A stretch of 64,000 nucleotides of DNA from Didemnitutus sp041906465 (GTDB taxonomy: Bacteria; Verrucomicrobiota; Verrucomicrobiia; Opitutales; Opitutaceae): assembly GCA_041906465.1 (NCBI GenBank), contig JAYRJE010000017.1, positions 59,830-123,829 on the forward strand, in the 5' to 3' direction. Of the stretch, positions 42,474 through 51,084 are shown in pieces. The notes below the pieces were generated by a model. It did no database searches. It saw only the letters and a list, made by a program, of their open reading frames with translations, and was not told the DNA's origin. Positions within the stretch are counted from its first letter, which is position 1. Each line of letters opens with the position of its first letter. The translations under genes and the position numbers were made by a program.

Positions 42474-43178
42474 ATGAAGAAATATATTCTCATCACGATG
42501 GCTGGTTTCGCCGCAATCGTCGCGATCTCGATCTGGAGCCGTAATGGCCAAACCATCAGGCATGGTGTCGATACCCATCGCTCGGCTGAAAACCGAGAAA
42601 ATCCACTCCCGAGCGCAAGAACGGCCAACCGCCCGAACGACTATTCCGCTGCATCGAAGCCAATGATGGCTTTTGAAATGTATGTTGATTTACCGGAAGT
42701 ATCCAAATCTATGCGATTATCAATTGATCAAATAGCCGCCATCAAGGCGCTATTGTCCGAGACGCGATCGTCAATGACTACCTTGCTCGCTCGCCATGGC
42801 AAATTTGAGCGCCTTGATGAGAAATCCGCGAGGTGGACGGTTACACTTCCTAAGGCCGTGGCCGAAAGTGAACGAGAAACATTCTATAGAAAGCTGGGTT
42901 CGATCATCAACGCAAACCGGCTGACTGAGTTCTCATCCCTCGTGAATACCGCAAAATTCGAGGCCGCTTTCGAATTCTTCGGCATTTTTCCATTAATATA
43001 TGAGTTCGATAGTTCCGAGAAATCGCTAGCCAATACACAGATAGTAGATACCCGAACGACAGTGCTCAGACATGATGAACGCGGGAGCTACAATTCCTTC
43101 TGGGAGGAAAAGTCACCGACTGACGAATTCATGTTGAAATATGGTCTTTTAGCGGATCGAGCTATCCGGGAGAATTAA
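42474..43178 (+). CDS. Membrane-anchored protein in low-GC island, unknown function
   Basis: The 234-residue protein has an N-terminal helix (MKKYILITMAGFAAIVAISI, signal anchor or signal peptide), a polar linker and a mostly helical domain (about 65-170; MRLSIDQIAAIKALLSETRSSM). The C-terminal part contains an acidic/aromatic stretch. It follows the secreted-protein gene by 6 bp with the same AT-rich codon use, so both came as a unit. No enzyme motif is visible and I do not recognise the family. Confidence 0.7.
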   Translation: MKKYILITMAGFAAIVAISIWSRNGQTIRHGVDTHRSAENRENPLPSARTANRPNDYSAASKPMMAFEMYVDLPEVSKSMRLSIDQIAAIKALLSETRSSMTTLLARHGKFERLDEKSARWTVTLPKAVAESERETFYRKLGSIINANRLTEFSSLVNTAKFEAAFEFFGIFPLIYEFDSSEKSLANTQIVDTRTTVLRHDERGSYNSFWEEKSPTDEFMLKYGLLADRAIREN

Positions 43179-43500
43179 CTTCAACCGGTTTTAGTTATCT
43201 CAGCATATAGGAACAATCGGTCTCTGCGCGTGTAGACGCAAATTTCTCTGCGTCGTTCGATATGAATTGCAGAGCATCGCCAAAGCACGAAGCTTTCGGA
43301 GTTGATCGGCACAATCATCAGGTGGCCATGGCGCGGCAATCACTCCGCCGCCCCGCGAAGTGCAACCCATCAGGTTGCACTTTTTCCGGATCGCCCGTTC
43401 CAATCCGCGCGCTGGCCGCCCGGCTCCGGGCGGGTAAACTACGCTCGCGGCGGTGCACGTCGCCCGCCGCGTCCGTCAACCGCGTCCAACCCCTCGCGCC
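43179..43500. other. Gap at the right edge of the low-GC island
   Basis: AT-rich sequence fades into GC-rich host sequence by about 43330. Apart from the hairpin at 43358-43382 I see no gene, tRNA or attachment-site repeat. Small open frames here have no ribosome site or coding character. Confidence 0.5.
43358..43385 (+). terminator. Perfect hairpin followed by T-run
   Basis: AAGTGCAACC (43358-43367) and GGTTGCACTT (43373-43382) form a perfect 10-bp stem with a CATCA loop, and the T-run continues to 43385. It would stop transcription leaving the island. The AACC-5 nt-GGTT core also resembles the 17-bp palindromes at 8498 and 27095. Confidence 0.6.
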
Positions 43501-44250
43501 ATGACTCCCCACACCTACCTCGAACACGGCTTGTCCGTTCTGCACGCGCGGCTCCGCACGCCGCGCGCTCCCGCGAGCCTCATCTCGCCGGCCGATCTGC
43601 ATCCGTTCGTCACGCTGTCGCGCGAAACCGGTGCCGGCGCCACCACGGTTGGCCAGGAACTGGTGCCGCTCCTCGATCACGAGTTCGCGGACGAGAGCGT
43701 CCGCTGGGTGCTGCTCGATCGCGATCTGCTCGATCAGGCGCTGAAACATCACCGCCTGCCGGCCACGCTCGCCGAGTATCTGCCGGAAGACCGCGTGTCG
43801 GAGATCCGCGCCACGATTGGCGAACTCGTCGGCCTGCACCCGTCGCTCTGGCAACTCGAGCAAAAGGTCGCCGAGGCCGTCCTCCAACTCGCCCACGTCG
43901 GCCACGTGATCCTCGCCGGCCGCGCCGCGCACCTCATCACGCGCTCACTGCCAGGCGGGCTGCACGTGCGGCTGGTCGCCTCGCGCGATGTCCGCATCGG
44001 GCGGATCGCGGCCGAGATGCATCTCAACCGCACCGCCGCCGCGGAACACGTCGACCGGCACGACGAGGCGCGCCGGCGCTTCGTGCGGCAAAACTTCGAC
44101 GCCGACCTCGACGACCCGCACGCCTACGACCTCGTGCTCAACACCGACCACCTCAGCGCCCGTGCCGCGGCGGAGTTGATCGTCACGGCGCTCCGGCACC
44201 GCACGCACGAGCCCCGCGTGCTCGCCGTCCGTCCGACCGTTACGGCGTAG
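43501..44250 (+). CDS. Cytidylate-kinase-like P-loop protein
   Basis: The 249-residue protein matches the cytidylate-kinase-like family: FVTLSRETGAGATTVGQELV is its modified P-loop region (GAGATT in place of GxxGxGKS/T), followed by WVLLDRDLLDQALK, HVILAGRAAHLITR and RLVASRDVRIGRIAAEM with a lid-like Arg-rich segment. The family is common but its substrate is not established. ATG 43501 is preferred to the upstream frame start at 43453. It lies just outside the low-GC island. Confidence 0.85.
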   Translation: MTPHTYLEHGLSVLHARLRTPRAPASLISPADLHPFVTLSRETGAGATTVGQELVPLLDHEFADESVRWVLLDRDLLDQALKHHRLPATLAEYLPEDRVSEIRATIGELVGLHPSLWQLEQKVAEAVLQLAHVGHVILAGRAAHLITRSLPGGLHVRLVASRDVRIGRIAAEMHLNRTAAAEHVDRHDEARRRFVRQNFDADLDDPHAYDLVLNTDHLSARAAAELIVTALRHRTHEPRVLAVRPTVTA

Positions 44251-44441
44251 ACATTTCAGCGGAACGATGAGGGGGCTCGTCTCCCGCGAGCCGGGGAACG
44301 CGCGACGGCACGATACCTCTTTCGCGGCGCGGCGGGAGCCGCACCCGCCACGTCGACGGATGCTTTTCGGGGCGCTGATACCAAGCGCGCGTCCGCCGTG
44401 CCCGTTGACTCCGACGCGCGCCCCGCCCAACGTCGCCGCGC

Positions 44442-45734
44442 ATGACGAACCACGCGTCGCCCCCGCTCGTGCGCGCTCTCGGGCGTTGGACCATGACGGC
44501 GCTCGTCGTCAACGGCGTGATCGGCTCCGCGATCTTCGGCTTGCCCGACGACATCGTGCGCCTTGTCGGCCACGCCGCGCCTCTCGCCTACTTGCTCGCG
44601 GCGGCCGCGATGCTGGTGTTCATCGCGGTGTTCGCCGAGCTGAGCTCGCAGTTCCACGAGGCGGGCGGGCCGTATCTTTACGCGCGCGAGGCGTTCGGAC
44701 GTTTCTGGGGCGTGGAGATGGGCTGGTTCACCTGGCTCGTGCGCCTCACTGCCGCGGCGGCGAACGCAAATCTCTTTGTCATCTACCTCGGCGAATTCTG
44801 GCCCGAGGCCACGCTGCCGCTGCCCCGCGCGCTGTTGCTCGCCGGGCTCCTCGGCACGCTGACGTTCATTAATTTTCTCGGCGTCACCGGCGCGGCCCGG
44901 CTGTCGAACGTCTTTACCGTCGCCAAGCTCCTGCCGCTCGCGCTCCTGATCCTCGTCGGCATCGCCTTCGCGCGCATCGTGCCCCCACCCGCGCCGCCGG
45001 CGCCGCTCGCGGAGACGAAATGGATGAGCGCGTTCATCGTGCTGCTGTTCACCTACGGCGGCTTCGACATGGCGCTGATCCCGGCCGGCGAGTGCAAGGA
45101 CACGCGGCGCGACCTGCCGTTCGCGCTTTTCACCGGCCTCGGCGTCATCACCACGATCTACGTGCTCCTGCAACTGGTCGCGATGCGCACGGTGCCGAAT
45201 CTGCCCGACAGCGCGCGGCCACTCGCTGACGCGGCCCGTTCGCTCGTCGGTCCGCTGGGCGCGGCGCTCATCGCGATCGGCGCGATGGTGTCCACCTCGG
45301 GCTATCTCAGCGCGCAACTCATCGGCGTGCCGCGCCTGACCTTTGCGTTGGCGCAGCGCGGCGATTTTCCACGGGCGTTCGGCTACGTGCACGAGAAATT
45401 CCGCACGCCTTACGTTTCGATCGCCGTCTGGGGCGTGCTGACGTTCGCTCTCGCGCTGTTCGGCAACTTTCTTTGGAACGTCAGTCTCTCCGGCGCCGCG
45501 CGCCTGCTGACCTACGGCCTCGCGTGCGCGGCAATGATCCGCTTGCGCCGCCTGCGGCCGGAGGTGTCCGCGTTTCGCGTGCCCGGCGGCACGCTCGTGG
45601 CGGCGCTCGGGCTGGCGATTTGTTTCATCATGGTCCGCTTCATCGACCTCTCGTATGCGTGGGTCATCGCGCTCGTCGCGCTCCTCGCAGCGGCGAACTG
45701 GATCATCACGCGCCGGCGCGCCACCGGAATTTAA
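44442..45734 (+). CDS. APC-family amino acid permease
   Basis: The 430-residue inner-membrane protein has about twelve helices. The unwound first helix region is VNGVIGSAIFGLP (APC consensus GxG/AIxxxxFxLP), with a conserved sixth-helix region YGGFDMALIPAGECKDTRRDLP. It should exchange or import amino acids or amines with ions; the substrate is not readable. It is separated from the kinase-like gene by 191 bp with no evident signal, and the phosphatase gene begins 42 bp after its stop. Confidence 0.9.
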   Translation: MTNHASPPLVRALGRWTMTALVVNGVIGSAIFGLPDDIVRLVGHAAPLAYLLAAAAMLVFIAVFAELSSQFHEAGGPYLYAREAFGRFWGVEMGWFTWLVRLTAAAANANLFVIYLGEFWPEATLPLPRALLLAGLLGTLTFINFLGVTGAARLSNVFTVAKLLPLALLILVGIAFARIVPPPAPPAPLAETKWMSAFIVLLFTYGGFDMALIPAGECKDTRRDLPFALFTGLGVITTIYVLLQLVAMRTVPNLPDSARPLADAARSLVGPLGAALIAIGAMVSTSGYLSAQLIGVPRLTFALAQRGDFPRAFGYVHEKFRTPYVSIAVWGVLTFALALFGNFLWNVSLSGAARLLTYGLACAAMIRLRRLRPEVSAFRVPGGTLVAALGLAICFIMVRFIDLSYAWVIALVALLAAANWIITRRRATGI

Positions 45735-45775
45735 CGTGGCGAGGCGTTGCCTCCGCCGCGATCTCGCGTAATTCG

Positions 45776-47119
45776 ATGCCCATGCTCTCGCTTTGCCGCG
45801 CCCTTCCCGCGCTGTTGCTCCTGCTCGGGCCGGCCGCTTTCGCTCACCTCGAAGACCACGCTACCGCGCAACCGCTTCCCGAGGCCCTCGCCCACGCACC
45901 GCGTCCGCTGCCGGACCGCATCGTCCTCACCTGGTCGGGCGATCCCACGACAACGCAAGCGGTCACCTGGCGCACCGACGAGAGCGTCACGCACGCCGTC
46001 GCCGAAATCGCGCCCGCCAACGAAAACGGCAAAGATCTCAAAGGCGCACGAGTCGCCGCGAGCACCATCAAGTTCGTTTCCGACCTCGGACCCGCCCACT
46101 TCCACAGCGTCGAGTTCACGGACCTGTCGCCGGATTCCCTCTACGCCTACCGCGTGGGCGATGGCGTGAACTGGAGTGAGTGGTTCCACTTCCGCACCGC
46201 GAGCCGCGAGGCGAAGCCTTTCACGTTCGTCTATTTCGGTGACGCCCAAGTCGACATCAAGGCGCACTGGTCCCGCGTCTTTCGCGAAGCGTTTCGCGAG
46301 GCCCCGCGCGCGGCATTCACTCTCCACGCCGGTGACCTCATCAACCGCGCGCAACGCGACGCCGAGTGGGGCGAATGGTTCGGCGCGCCGGCCTGGGTGA
46401 ACGGCACCATTCCGGTCGTGCCCGCCGCCGGCAACCACGAGTATTTCCGCGAAACCGCCGCCGGCCCGCGCCTGCTCTCGCGGCATTGGCGCACGCAGTT
46501 CACGCTGCCGACGCACGGTCCCGCGGGTCTCGAGGAAACCTGCTATTTCTTCGACTACCAGGGCGCCCGCATCGTCGTGCTCAACTCCAACGAGCGCCAG
46601 CCCGAGCAGGTCGCGTGGCTGCGCGACGTCCTTTCCCGCGATCCGCAGCGGTGGACGATCCTCACCTTTCACCACCCGATTTTTTCGCCGGCGGCCGATC
46701 GCGACAACACGAAGCTGCGCGACCTGTGGAAGCCCGTGTTCGACGAGTTCAAAGTCGACCTCGTCCTCACCGGCCACGACCACAGCTACGCGCGCAGTGG
46801 CGTCGTCGGCACGCAGAACGTCCCCGCCGGTTTCGGCCAGGTTTACGATCCCGCGATCGGCACGGTCTACGTTGTCTCCGTCAGCGGGCCGAAAATGTAT
46901 GCGGCCGACGCGAAGTGGGCCGCGCGCCGCGCGGAGGACACGCAACTTTTCCAACTCATCACGGTCGACGGCGACGAGCTCCGTTACGAAGCCCGCACGG
47001 CCGTGAATCGCCTCTACGACACCTTCACGCTGAAAAAGCGCGCCGGCCGGTCCAACGAGTTGATCGAAGCGCTGCCACCCGAAAATCGCCGCCCCGCCGG
47101 CAATCCTGCCAAGGGCTGA
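45776..47119 (+). CDS. Secreted purple-acid-phosphatase-like metallophosphoesterase
   Basis: The 447-residue protein has a signal peptide (about 1-22), an N-terminal fibronectin-III-like domain (about 45-150; DRIVLTWSGDPTTTQAVTWRT) and a calcineurin-type catalytic domain. The metal motifs are in order: YFGDAQ, HAGDLINR, AAGNHEY, FHHPIF and TGHDHSY. This is the purple acid phosphatase layout; it should release phosphate from organic esters in the periplasm. It could serve phosphate scavenging together with the phytase locus 4 kb downstream, which is an inference. Confidence 0.92.
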   Translation: MPMLSLCRALPALLLLLGPAAFAHLEDHATAQPLPEALAHAPRPLPDRIVLTWSGDPTTTQAVTWRTDESVTHAVAEIAPANENGKDLKGARVAASTIKFVSDLGPAHFHSVEFTDLSPDSLYAYRVGDGVNWSEWFHFRTASREAKPFTFVYFGDAQVDIKAHWSRVFREAFREAPRAAFTLHAGDLINRAQRDAEWGEWFGAPAWVNGTIPVVPAAGNHEYFRETAAGPRLLSRHWRTQFTLPTHGPAGLEETCYFFDYQGARIVVLNSNERQPEQVAWLRDVLSRDPQRWTILTFHHPIFSPAADRDNTKLRDLWKPVFDEFKVDLVLTGHDHSYARSGVVGTQNVPAGFGQVYDPAIGTVYVVSVSGPKMYAADAKWAARRAEDTQLFQLITVDGDELRYEARTAVNRLYDTFTLKKRAGRSNELIEALPPENRRPAGNPAKG

Positions 47120-47251
47120 GCCGCCGCCCCGCGACGTGCGCCGTCCGCGCCCGCGCGCGCCCGGACGGTAACCGGACTGGATGCGGCGCAGGCTGCCGGG
47201 CGCGAGCGACGGGCGGTCCTGCGCGCACCGGTGTGGCACCCGACCGGCAGG

Positions 47252-47761
47252 TTATCCGCCGCGCACGAGCACCAGACTGGCCCCCATCTTGATCCCGTTC
47301 TTTTCGCGCGCGGAGTCTCCGCTCGTCATCAACGTCCGCAGCCGGAGCGTGTTGTTGATCTTCCATTCGATGCGGGCGCCCGGAATCTCGGCGCCGTCGC
47401 GCACGACCGTGGCGATTTCCAGAAAAATGCTGCCGCGCAGCCGAGCCAAGCCCGACGACTCCGGCGCCTCCGGCGTGCGCATGAGGTCTCCTCGAAAATC
47501 GAGCCCCGCCGACGAGGAATCGAAACTCACGCCGGCCGCGAGTTCACGCGGCGACCAATCCTTGAGCAACGTCACCTGCGGTGGCTCATCGGAAACCAGG
47601 TTCACGAGCAGGAGCGCCACGTGATCGGCGGCGACCGGCTGCGTGCGCAAATACGCCTTCGCCCCGTCGACGAAGTCTTTCTCGGTGTAGATGACGACCG
47701 ATTTCGCGCCGGCCAATGTTGCGGCTCCGATGAACAGGAGCAGGAGCAGAGAGTTTTTCAT
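47252..47761 (-). CDS. Small secreted protein, unknown function (second of pair)
   Basis: The 169-residue protein has a signal peptide (LLLLLFIGAATLAGA, cleavage near residue 19) and a mature domain with alternating strands (VALLLVNLVSDEPPQVTLLK; GARIEWKINNTLRLRTLM). There is no Cys, no lipobox and no known motif. The gene starts 3 bp after the stop of the preceding secreted-protein gene, so the two form an operon. Possibly a surface or envelope pair; no function is claimed. Confidence 0.7.
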   Translation of the reverse strand: MKNSLLLLLFIGAATLAGAKSVVIYTEKDFVDGAKAYLRTQPVAADHVALLLVNLVSDEPPQVTLLKDWSPRELAAGVSFDSSSAGLDFRGDLMRTPEAPESSGLARLRGSIFLEIATVVRDGAEIPGARIEWKINNTLRLRTLMTSGDSAREKNGIKMGASLVLVRGG

Positions 47762-47764
47762 GGT

Positions 47765-48247
47765 CTAAAATTCGTAGTAGTTGCGGCCACCATCCTCGGG
47801 CGACGCGACCTGGTAGCTGAATCCCCAAGACTCGGGCGGATTCAGGATCGTAGCGCCCTGGCGCACGTTCATCGTCGCGCTCATCGACTTCGTGCCGGTG
47901 GCACTCTCGGCCGTGCTGTTCGCCGACTGAACGGTCACGTTGTAGTCGGCACTGCTCCCGGCCGGCAGGCTGATCTCATCGGAAGAGCCCGTTCCGACGA
48001 CGCGGTTCGTCTCCGGATTCACGATCAACACCTGCACGCGCACCGTCTGGGCCATCTGCGTGTTGTTGGTGATGCGCACTGTCATCGTCGAAGTGAAGCT
48101 CGTGCTTCCTCCCACCACGGGGGTTCCCTGCGCCGCCGTGGACCCGATCGTGCCGCTCGCCAGATGAGCGGTAACCTGCCCGTGTGCAAACGGCACGAGC
48201 AAGAGGGAGACCATCAATCCGACGAGCGCCGTCGACAACCGCAGCAT
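47765..48247 (-). CDS. Small secreted beta-rich protein, unknown function (first of pair)
   Basis: From ATG 48247 the protein has 160 residues: signal peptide STALVGLMVSLLLVPFAHGQ, then a Ser/Thr-rich beta-type domain (VVGGSTSFTSTMTVRITNNT; AQTVRVQVLIVNPETNRVVG; SADYNVTVQS) that could be an immunoglobulin-like sandwich. It ends in a Tyr-rich tail (GGRNYYEF). An upstream ATG at 48289 would add 14 residues before the signal. It is tightly coupled to the gene at 47252. No family was recognised. Confidence 0.7.
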   Translation of the reverse strand: MLRLSTALVGLMVSLLLVPFAHGQVTAHLASGTIGSTAAQGTPVVGGSTSFTSTMTVRITNNTQMAQTVRVQVLIVNPETNRVVGTGSSDEISLPAGSSADYNVTVQSANSTAESATGTKSMSATMNVRQGATILNPPESWGFSYQVASPEDGGRNYYEF

Positions 48248-48371
48248 ATCGGCAAGACGTAGCCACGCGAATCCACCAGCGGAACCCATCAAACAACCAC
48301 TTTTCAGGTGGTTTTTGCCCTCGAAGGATGGCCGCCGGCAAACTGCGCCGTCCGGCCGACCGAGATCGCGC

Positions 48372-49679
48372 TCAACGGGCGGCGAGATCCGCCACTTCCC
48401 CACTCGCCTGCATCGCCGCCGGCCGCAAACGCAGCGTCAGTGCAAACGCGACGCACAGCATCGCCACCTCGAACGCAAAAAGCGCCGAATACGCCGCGAG
48501 CGCGCTGCCCGTCGCGAGCCGCATCGTGTCGACCACGATGCCGCCCATCAGGCTGCCCGCGGCGTGGCCGAGCATGTTCGCCACACCCCACACGCCCATC
48601 AGCAGCCCCGCGCGCACGGGCGTCGTGAATTCCACCACGCTGCCCAGCATGCCCGCGCCTGCGAGACCGGTGCCGAAGCCCATCACGAGCACCAGCCAGC
48701 GAAAAAGCTCCGGCGCCCCGGCGAGCCCCACCGCCGCCACCGCGCTGAAAACCGCAATGCTCACTCCGAGCCCGATGCGCATCAGCCGCAACGGCCCGAG
48801 CACGCGCAGCAGCCACAAGCCCGACAGCAACATCGCCGCGAGCACGCCAAGTCCCCAGAACATCGTCAGCCGCGTCGTCGCGCCCACGCTCATCCCAAGC
48901 ACGAGCGCACCGTAAGGCTCGAGCAGCACGTCCTGCGCGAGCGTGCCGATGAAAGTGCAGATCACGACAATGAACAGCCGCCGCACCTGCGGGTCGGCCC
49001 ACACGTAGTCGCGCACGACCTCGCCAAACGGCTTGCCGCGCGCCGTCTCGGCATTCGCCGCCCCTGCCGCGCGCGCTTCCTGACCCGGCACCGCCAGGCA
49101 GGCGAGCGCCACGATCACGAGGCCAACGACGTTCGCCACCGCGACGAGGCGCGCCGGATCGTAATGCTCGAGCGCCTTGCCCAGCGCCCCCGCTCCCATC
49201 ACGGAGCCGAGCAGCGTCACGACTTCGTAGAGCGTCACCGCGCGCGCACGCACCGAGCCGGTGAACTTCTCCGCGAGCAACGCCTGATAAGTGTTGTGCG
49301 CGAGATTGCGCCCGACGCCGTAGAGCAAAAACGCCAGCACCGCGCCCGGCACGAACACCGCCGGCGTGCCCGCCGTGCGCACCGTCCAGTTCGCGATCGC
49401 CGCCACGCCGCCACCGATCAACAGCGCACCGAGCACCATATACGGTTCGCGCCGGCGCCCGAAAATCGGGAATCCGTCCGAGCGGTAGCCGAACCACAGC
49501 CGCAGCGGCGAGACCAGCAGCGGGAGCGTGAACAGCAGCGCCACGAGCGTCGCGGGCAGTTTCAGCTCCGCAATCATCACGCGGTTCAACGTCCCGCCGA
49601 TCAGCACGCCGCTCAACCCGTAGGCGACCGGAAACGCGCCGAGGCGGACGTGGTTGGCAATGCGCGTCGCGGCACTCAC
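48372..49679 (-). CDS. PucC/BCH2-family MFS transporter
   Basis: The 435-residue, 12-helix protein matches the PucC/LhaA/BCH2 group rather than ordinary drug MFS carriers: NRVMIAELKLPATLVALLF near helix 1-2, RLWFGYRSDGFPIFGRRREP in the loop 2-3, and QDVLLEPYGALVLGMSV in the centre. Known members help assemble light-harvesting complexes or carry bacteriochlorophyll-type pigment in phototrophs. No pigment or reaction-centre gene is in this window. Start ATG 49679 overlaps the upstream membrane-protein gene by 4 bp, so the two are coupled. Confidence 0.85.
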   Translation of the reverse strand: MSAATRIANHVRLGAFPVAYGLSGVLIGGTLNRVMIAELKLPATLVALLFTLPLLVSPLRLWFGYRSDGFPIFGRRREPYMVLGALLIGGGVAAIANWTVRTAGTPAVFVPGAVLAFLLYGVGRNLAHNTYQALLAEKFTGSVRARAVTLYEVVTLLGSVMGAGALGKALEHYDPARLVAVANVVGLVIVALACLAVPGQEARAAGAANAETARGKPFGEVVRDYVWADPQVRRLFIVVICTFIGTLAQDVLLEPYGALVLGMSVGATTRLTMFWGLGVLAAMLLSGLWLLRVLGPLRLMRIGLGVSIAVFSAVAAVGLAGAPELFRWLVLVMGFGTGLAGAGMLGSVVEFTTPVRAGLLMGVWGVANMLGHAAGSLMGGIVVDTMRLATGSALAAYSALFAFEVAMLCVAFALTLRLRPAAMQASGEVADLAAR

Positions 49680-50917
49680 GCCGGGAGCGCGGCGGCCGCA
49701 GCGGCTTTCTTGCCGAAACCGAGCGCTTCCTTCAGCCAGCTCCAGGCTTTGCGCAGACCGACTTCACACGTGCCACTGATGCGATACGTGCGCGCGAAAA
49801 GTTCCTCGTGGCCGACATAGCGTGGCGGGAGCAGGAACAGCGTTTCCGTTTTGTCCGTCGCCGTGTTGTGCCCGAGCACTTCGGAGTAGAACACGCCGCG
49901 ACCGACCACGAGGCCTTCGCGCGGCACGGCGACCTCACGCTCGGCGAGCACGAGCCAGGGCTTGAACTTGAATGTCAGCGCGCCGTCCTTCGCCTGATAG
50001 AGCCGCCCGTAAGTGCGCACCGGCACGCCCTCGAGCGGGCGACCGAGGAAGAGCTTGTTGCCGTCCGCGAGCAGCTCGAAGCGCTTGCAACGCCGGGTGA
50101 AAAAATCCCAGCAGAACACTGTGCCAAACACCGTCAGGCGGAACGCCCAGCCCGACAGAAAATATGCGAGCACGATGATCGCCACCGACAGCGTCGCGCC
50201 CACCACCGGATCGATGAACGCCAGCCCCGTCACAAGCCCGAGCACCGCGGTGCGGGAGGCCTTGAGCGCCGCGTCGACCGCGCCCCACGGGCTGAGCAGG
50301 ATCAGAACGTTGATGGCGTGTGACGCGATCCAGACGACGACGTGCACCGCGATCGCGAGCGGCACCATGAGGATCGTCAGCAGCCACGAGAAATCCATCG
50401 CGCCGAGGTGGACCATCGCGAGGTTACCCAAGTGGAGATCGAGGCCCGCGGTCGGCGTGCCGCGCGCCGCCATGACTTTCGAAGCGGCCGCCACGAGCAC
50501 GGGGATGACTGCGCCGGTCGCGACGAGTCCGCTGATTTTGTTTTCCGTCGCATCGAGCACATCGAGCGGCTTTTTCCAGCCCGGCGGCGTCGTGGCACCG
50601 AACGCATCCTTCGCCGCCGAAGCGCCGACCAGTAGGAAACCACCGATCCACACCAGCGGGTTGGCGAACCACGGCAGCGCGGCCTTCTCGGCGTCGGTGC
50701 TCGCGCCCCACCATTCGTAGGCGCCGATCGCGCTGACGCCCAGCAGCGGCGAGATCGCCACGCCGGTGATCTGCGTGGCGACCTTGGCCAGCTCGAGCCC
50801 CGCGCTCGGCACTTCGCCGTCCTTGCCGGCGCTTTTCTTCGTCGAGGCCGCCCACAGCGGCAGTGCCATCACGCTCAGCACACACAGCAACGCGATCAGA
50901 GGGGTGATTCGCTTCAT
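49676..50917 (-). CDS. Multi-helix membrane protein, unknown function
   Basis: The 413-residue protein has a signal peptide (LIALLCVLSVMALPLWA) and about six further hydrophobic segments (e.g. AMDFSWLLTILMVPLAIAVH; AIIVLAYFLSGWAFRLTVFG) followed by a soluble C-terminal part of about 130 residues (FELLADGNKLFLGRPLEGVP). I do not recognise the family. It is translated just before, and overlaps by 4 bp, the PucC-family gene, so it may be a partner of that carrier. ATG 50917 is preferred to the upstream frame start at 51088, which would run into a repeat region. Confidence 0.72.
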   Translation of the reverse strand: MKRITPLIALLCVLSVMALPLWAASTKKSAGKDGEVPSAGLELAKVATQITGVAISPLLGVSAIGAYEWWGASTDAEKAALPWFANPLVWIGGFLLVGASAAKDAFGATTPPGWKKPLDVLDATENKISGLVATGAVIPVLVAAASKVMAARGTPTAGLDLHLGNLAMVHLGAMDFSWLLTILMVPLAIAVHVVVWIASHAINVLILLSPWGAVDAALKASRTAVLGLVTGLAFIDPVVGATLSVAIIVLAYFLSGWAFRLTVFGTVFCWDFFTRRCKRFELLADGNKLFLGRPLEGVPVRTYGRLYQAKDGALTFKFKPWLVLAEREVAVPREGLVVGRGVFYSEVLGHNTATDKTETLFLLPPRYVGHEELFARTYRISGTCEVGLRKAWSWLKEALGFGKKAAAAAALPA

Positions 50918-50982
50918 GCGGCGAGAAGATAGCCGGACGCGGTCCGTTGGGAAGTCCGCAGATGCGACGGTCGCGCAGGTAG

Positions 50983-51055
50983 GGGCCGTTGTCCCAACGG
51001 CCCTGCGGCGGACGCGCCACACATCGAGGGCGGTTGGGGACAACCGCCCCTGCCG
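50983..51055. repeat. Twin inverted hairpin repeats (GTAGGGGC-TTGTCCC family)
   Basis: The first hairpin has GGGCCGTTG/CAACGGCCC arms (50983-51003) and the second has GGGCGGTTG/CAACCGCCC arms (51028-51049). The second is a near copy of the first in reverse complement, so they form an inverted pair. A related single copy lies at about 63804. These are REP-like elements in the 167-bp gap between two genes. Confidence 0.6.
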
Positions 51056-51084
51056 CCGTCGTCGGAGAACGATGGCGGTCAAAC

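Noticed and set aside
48295..48316. AACCAC/GTGGTT hairpin with a T-run
   Set aside because: The T-run faces the plus strand, where no gene ends, and the stem is only 6 bp, so it was not listed as a terminator.
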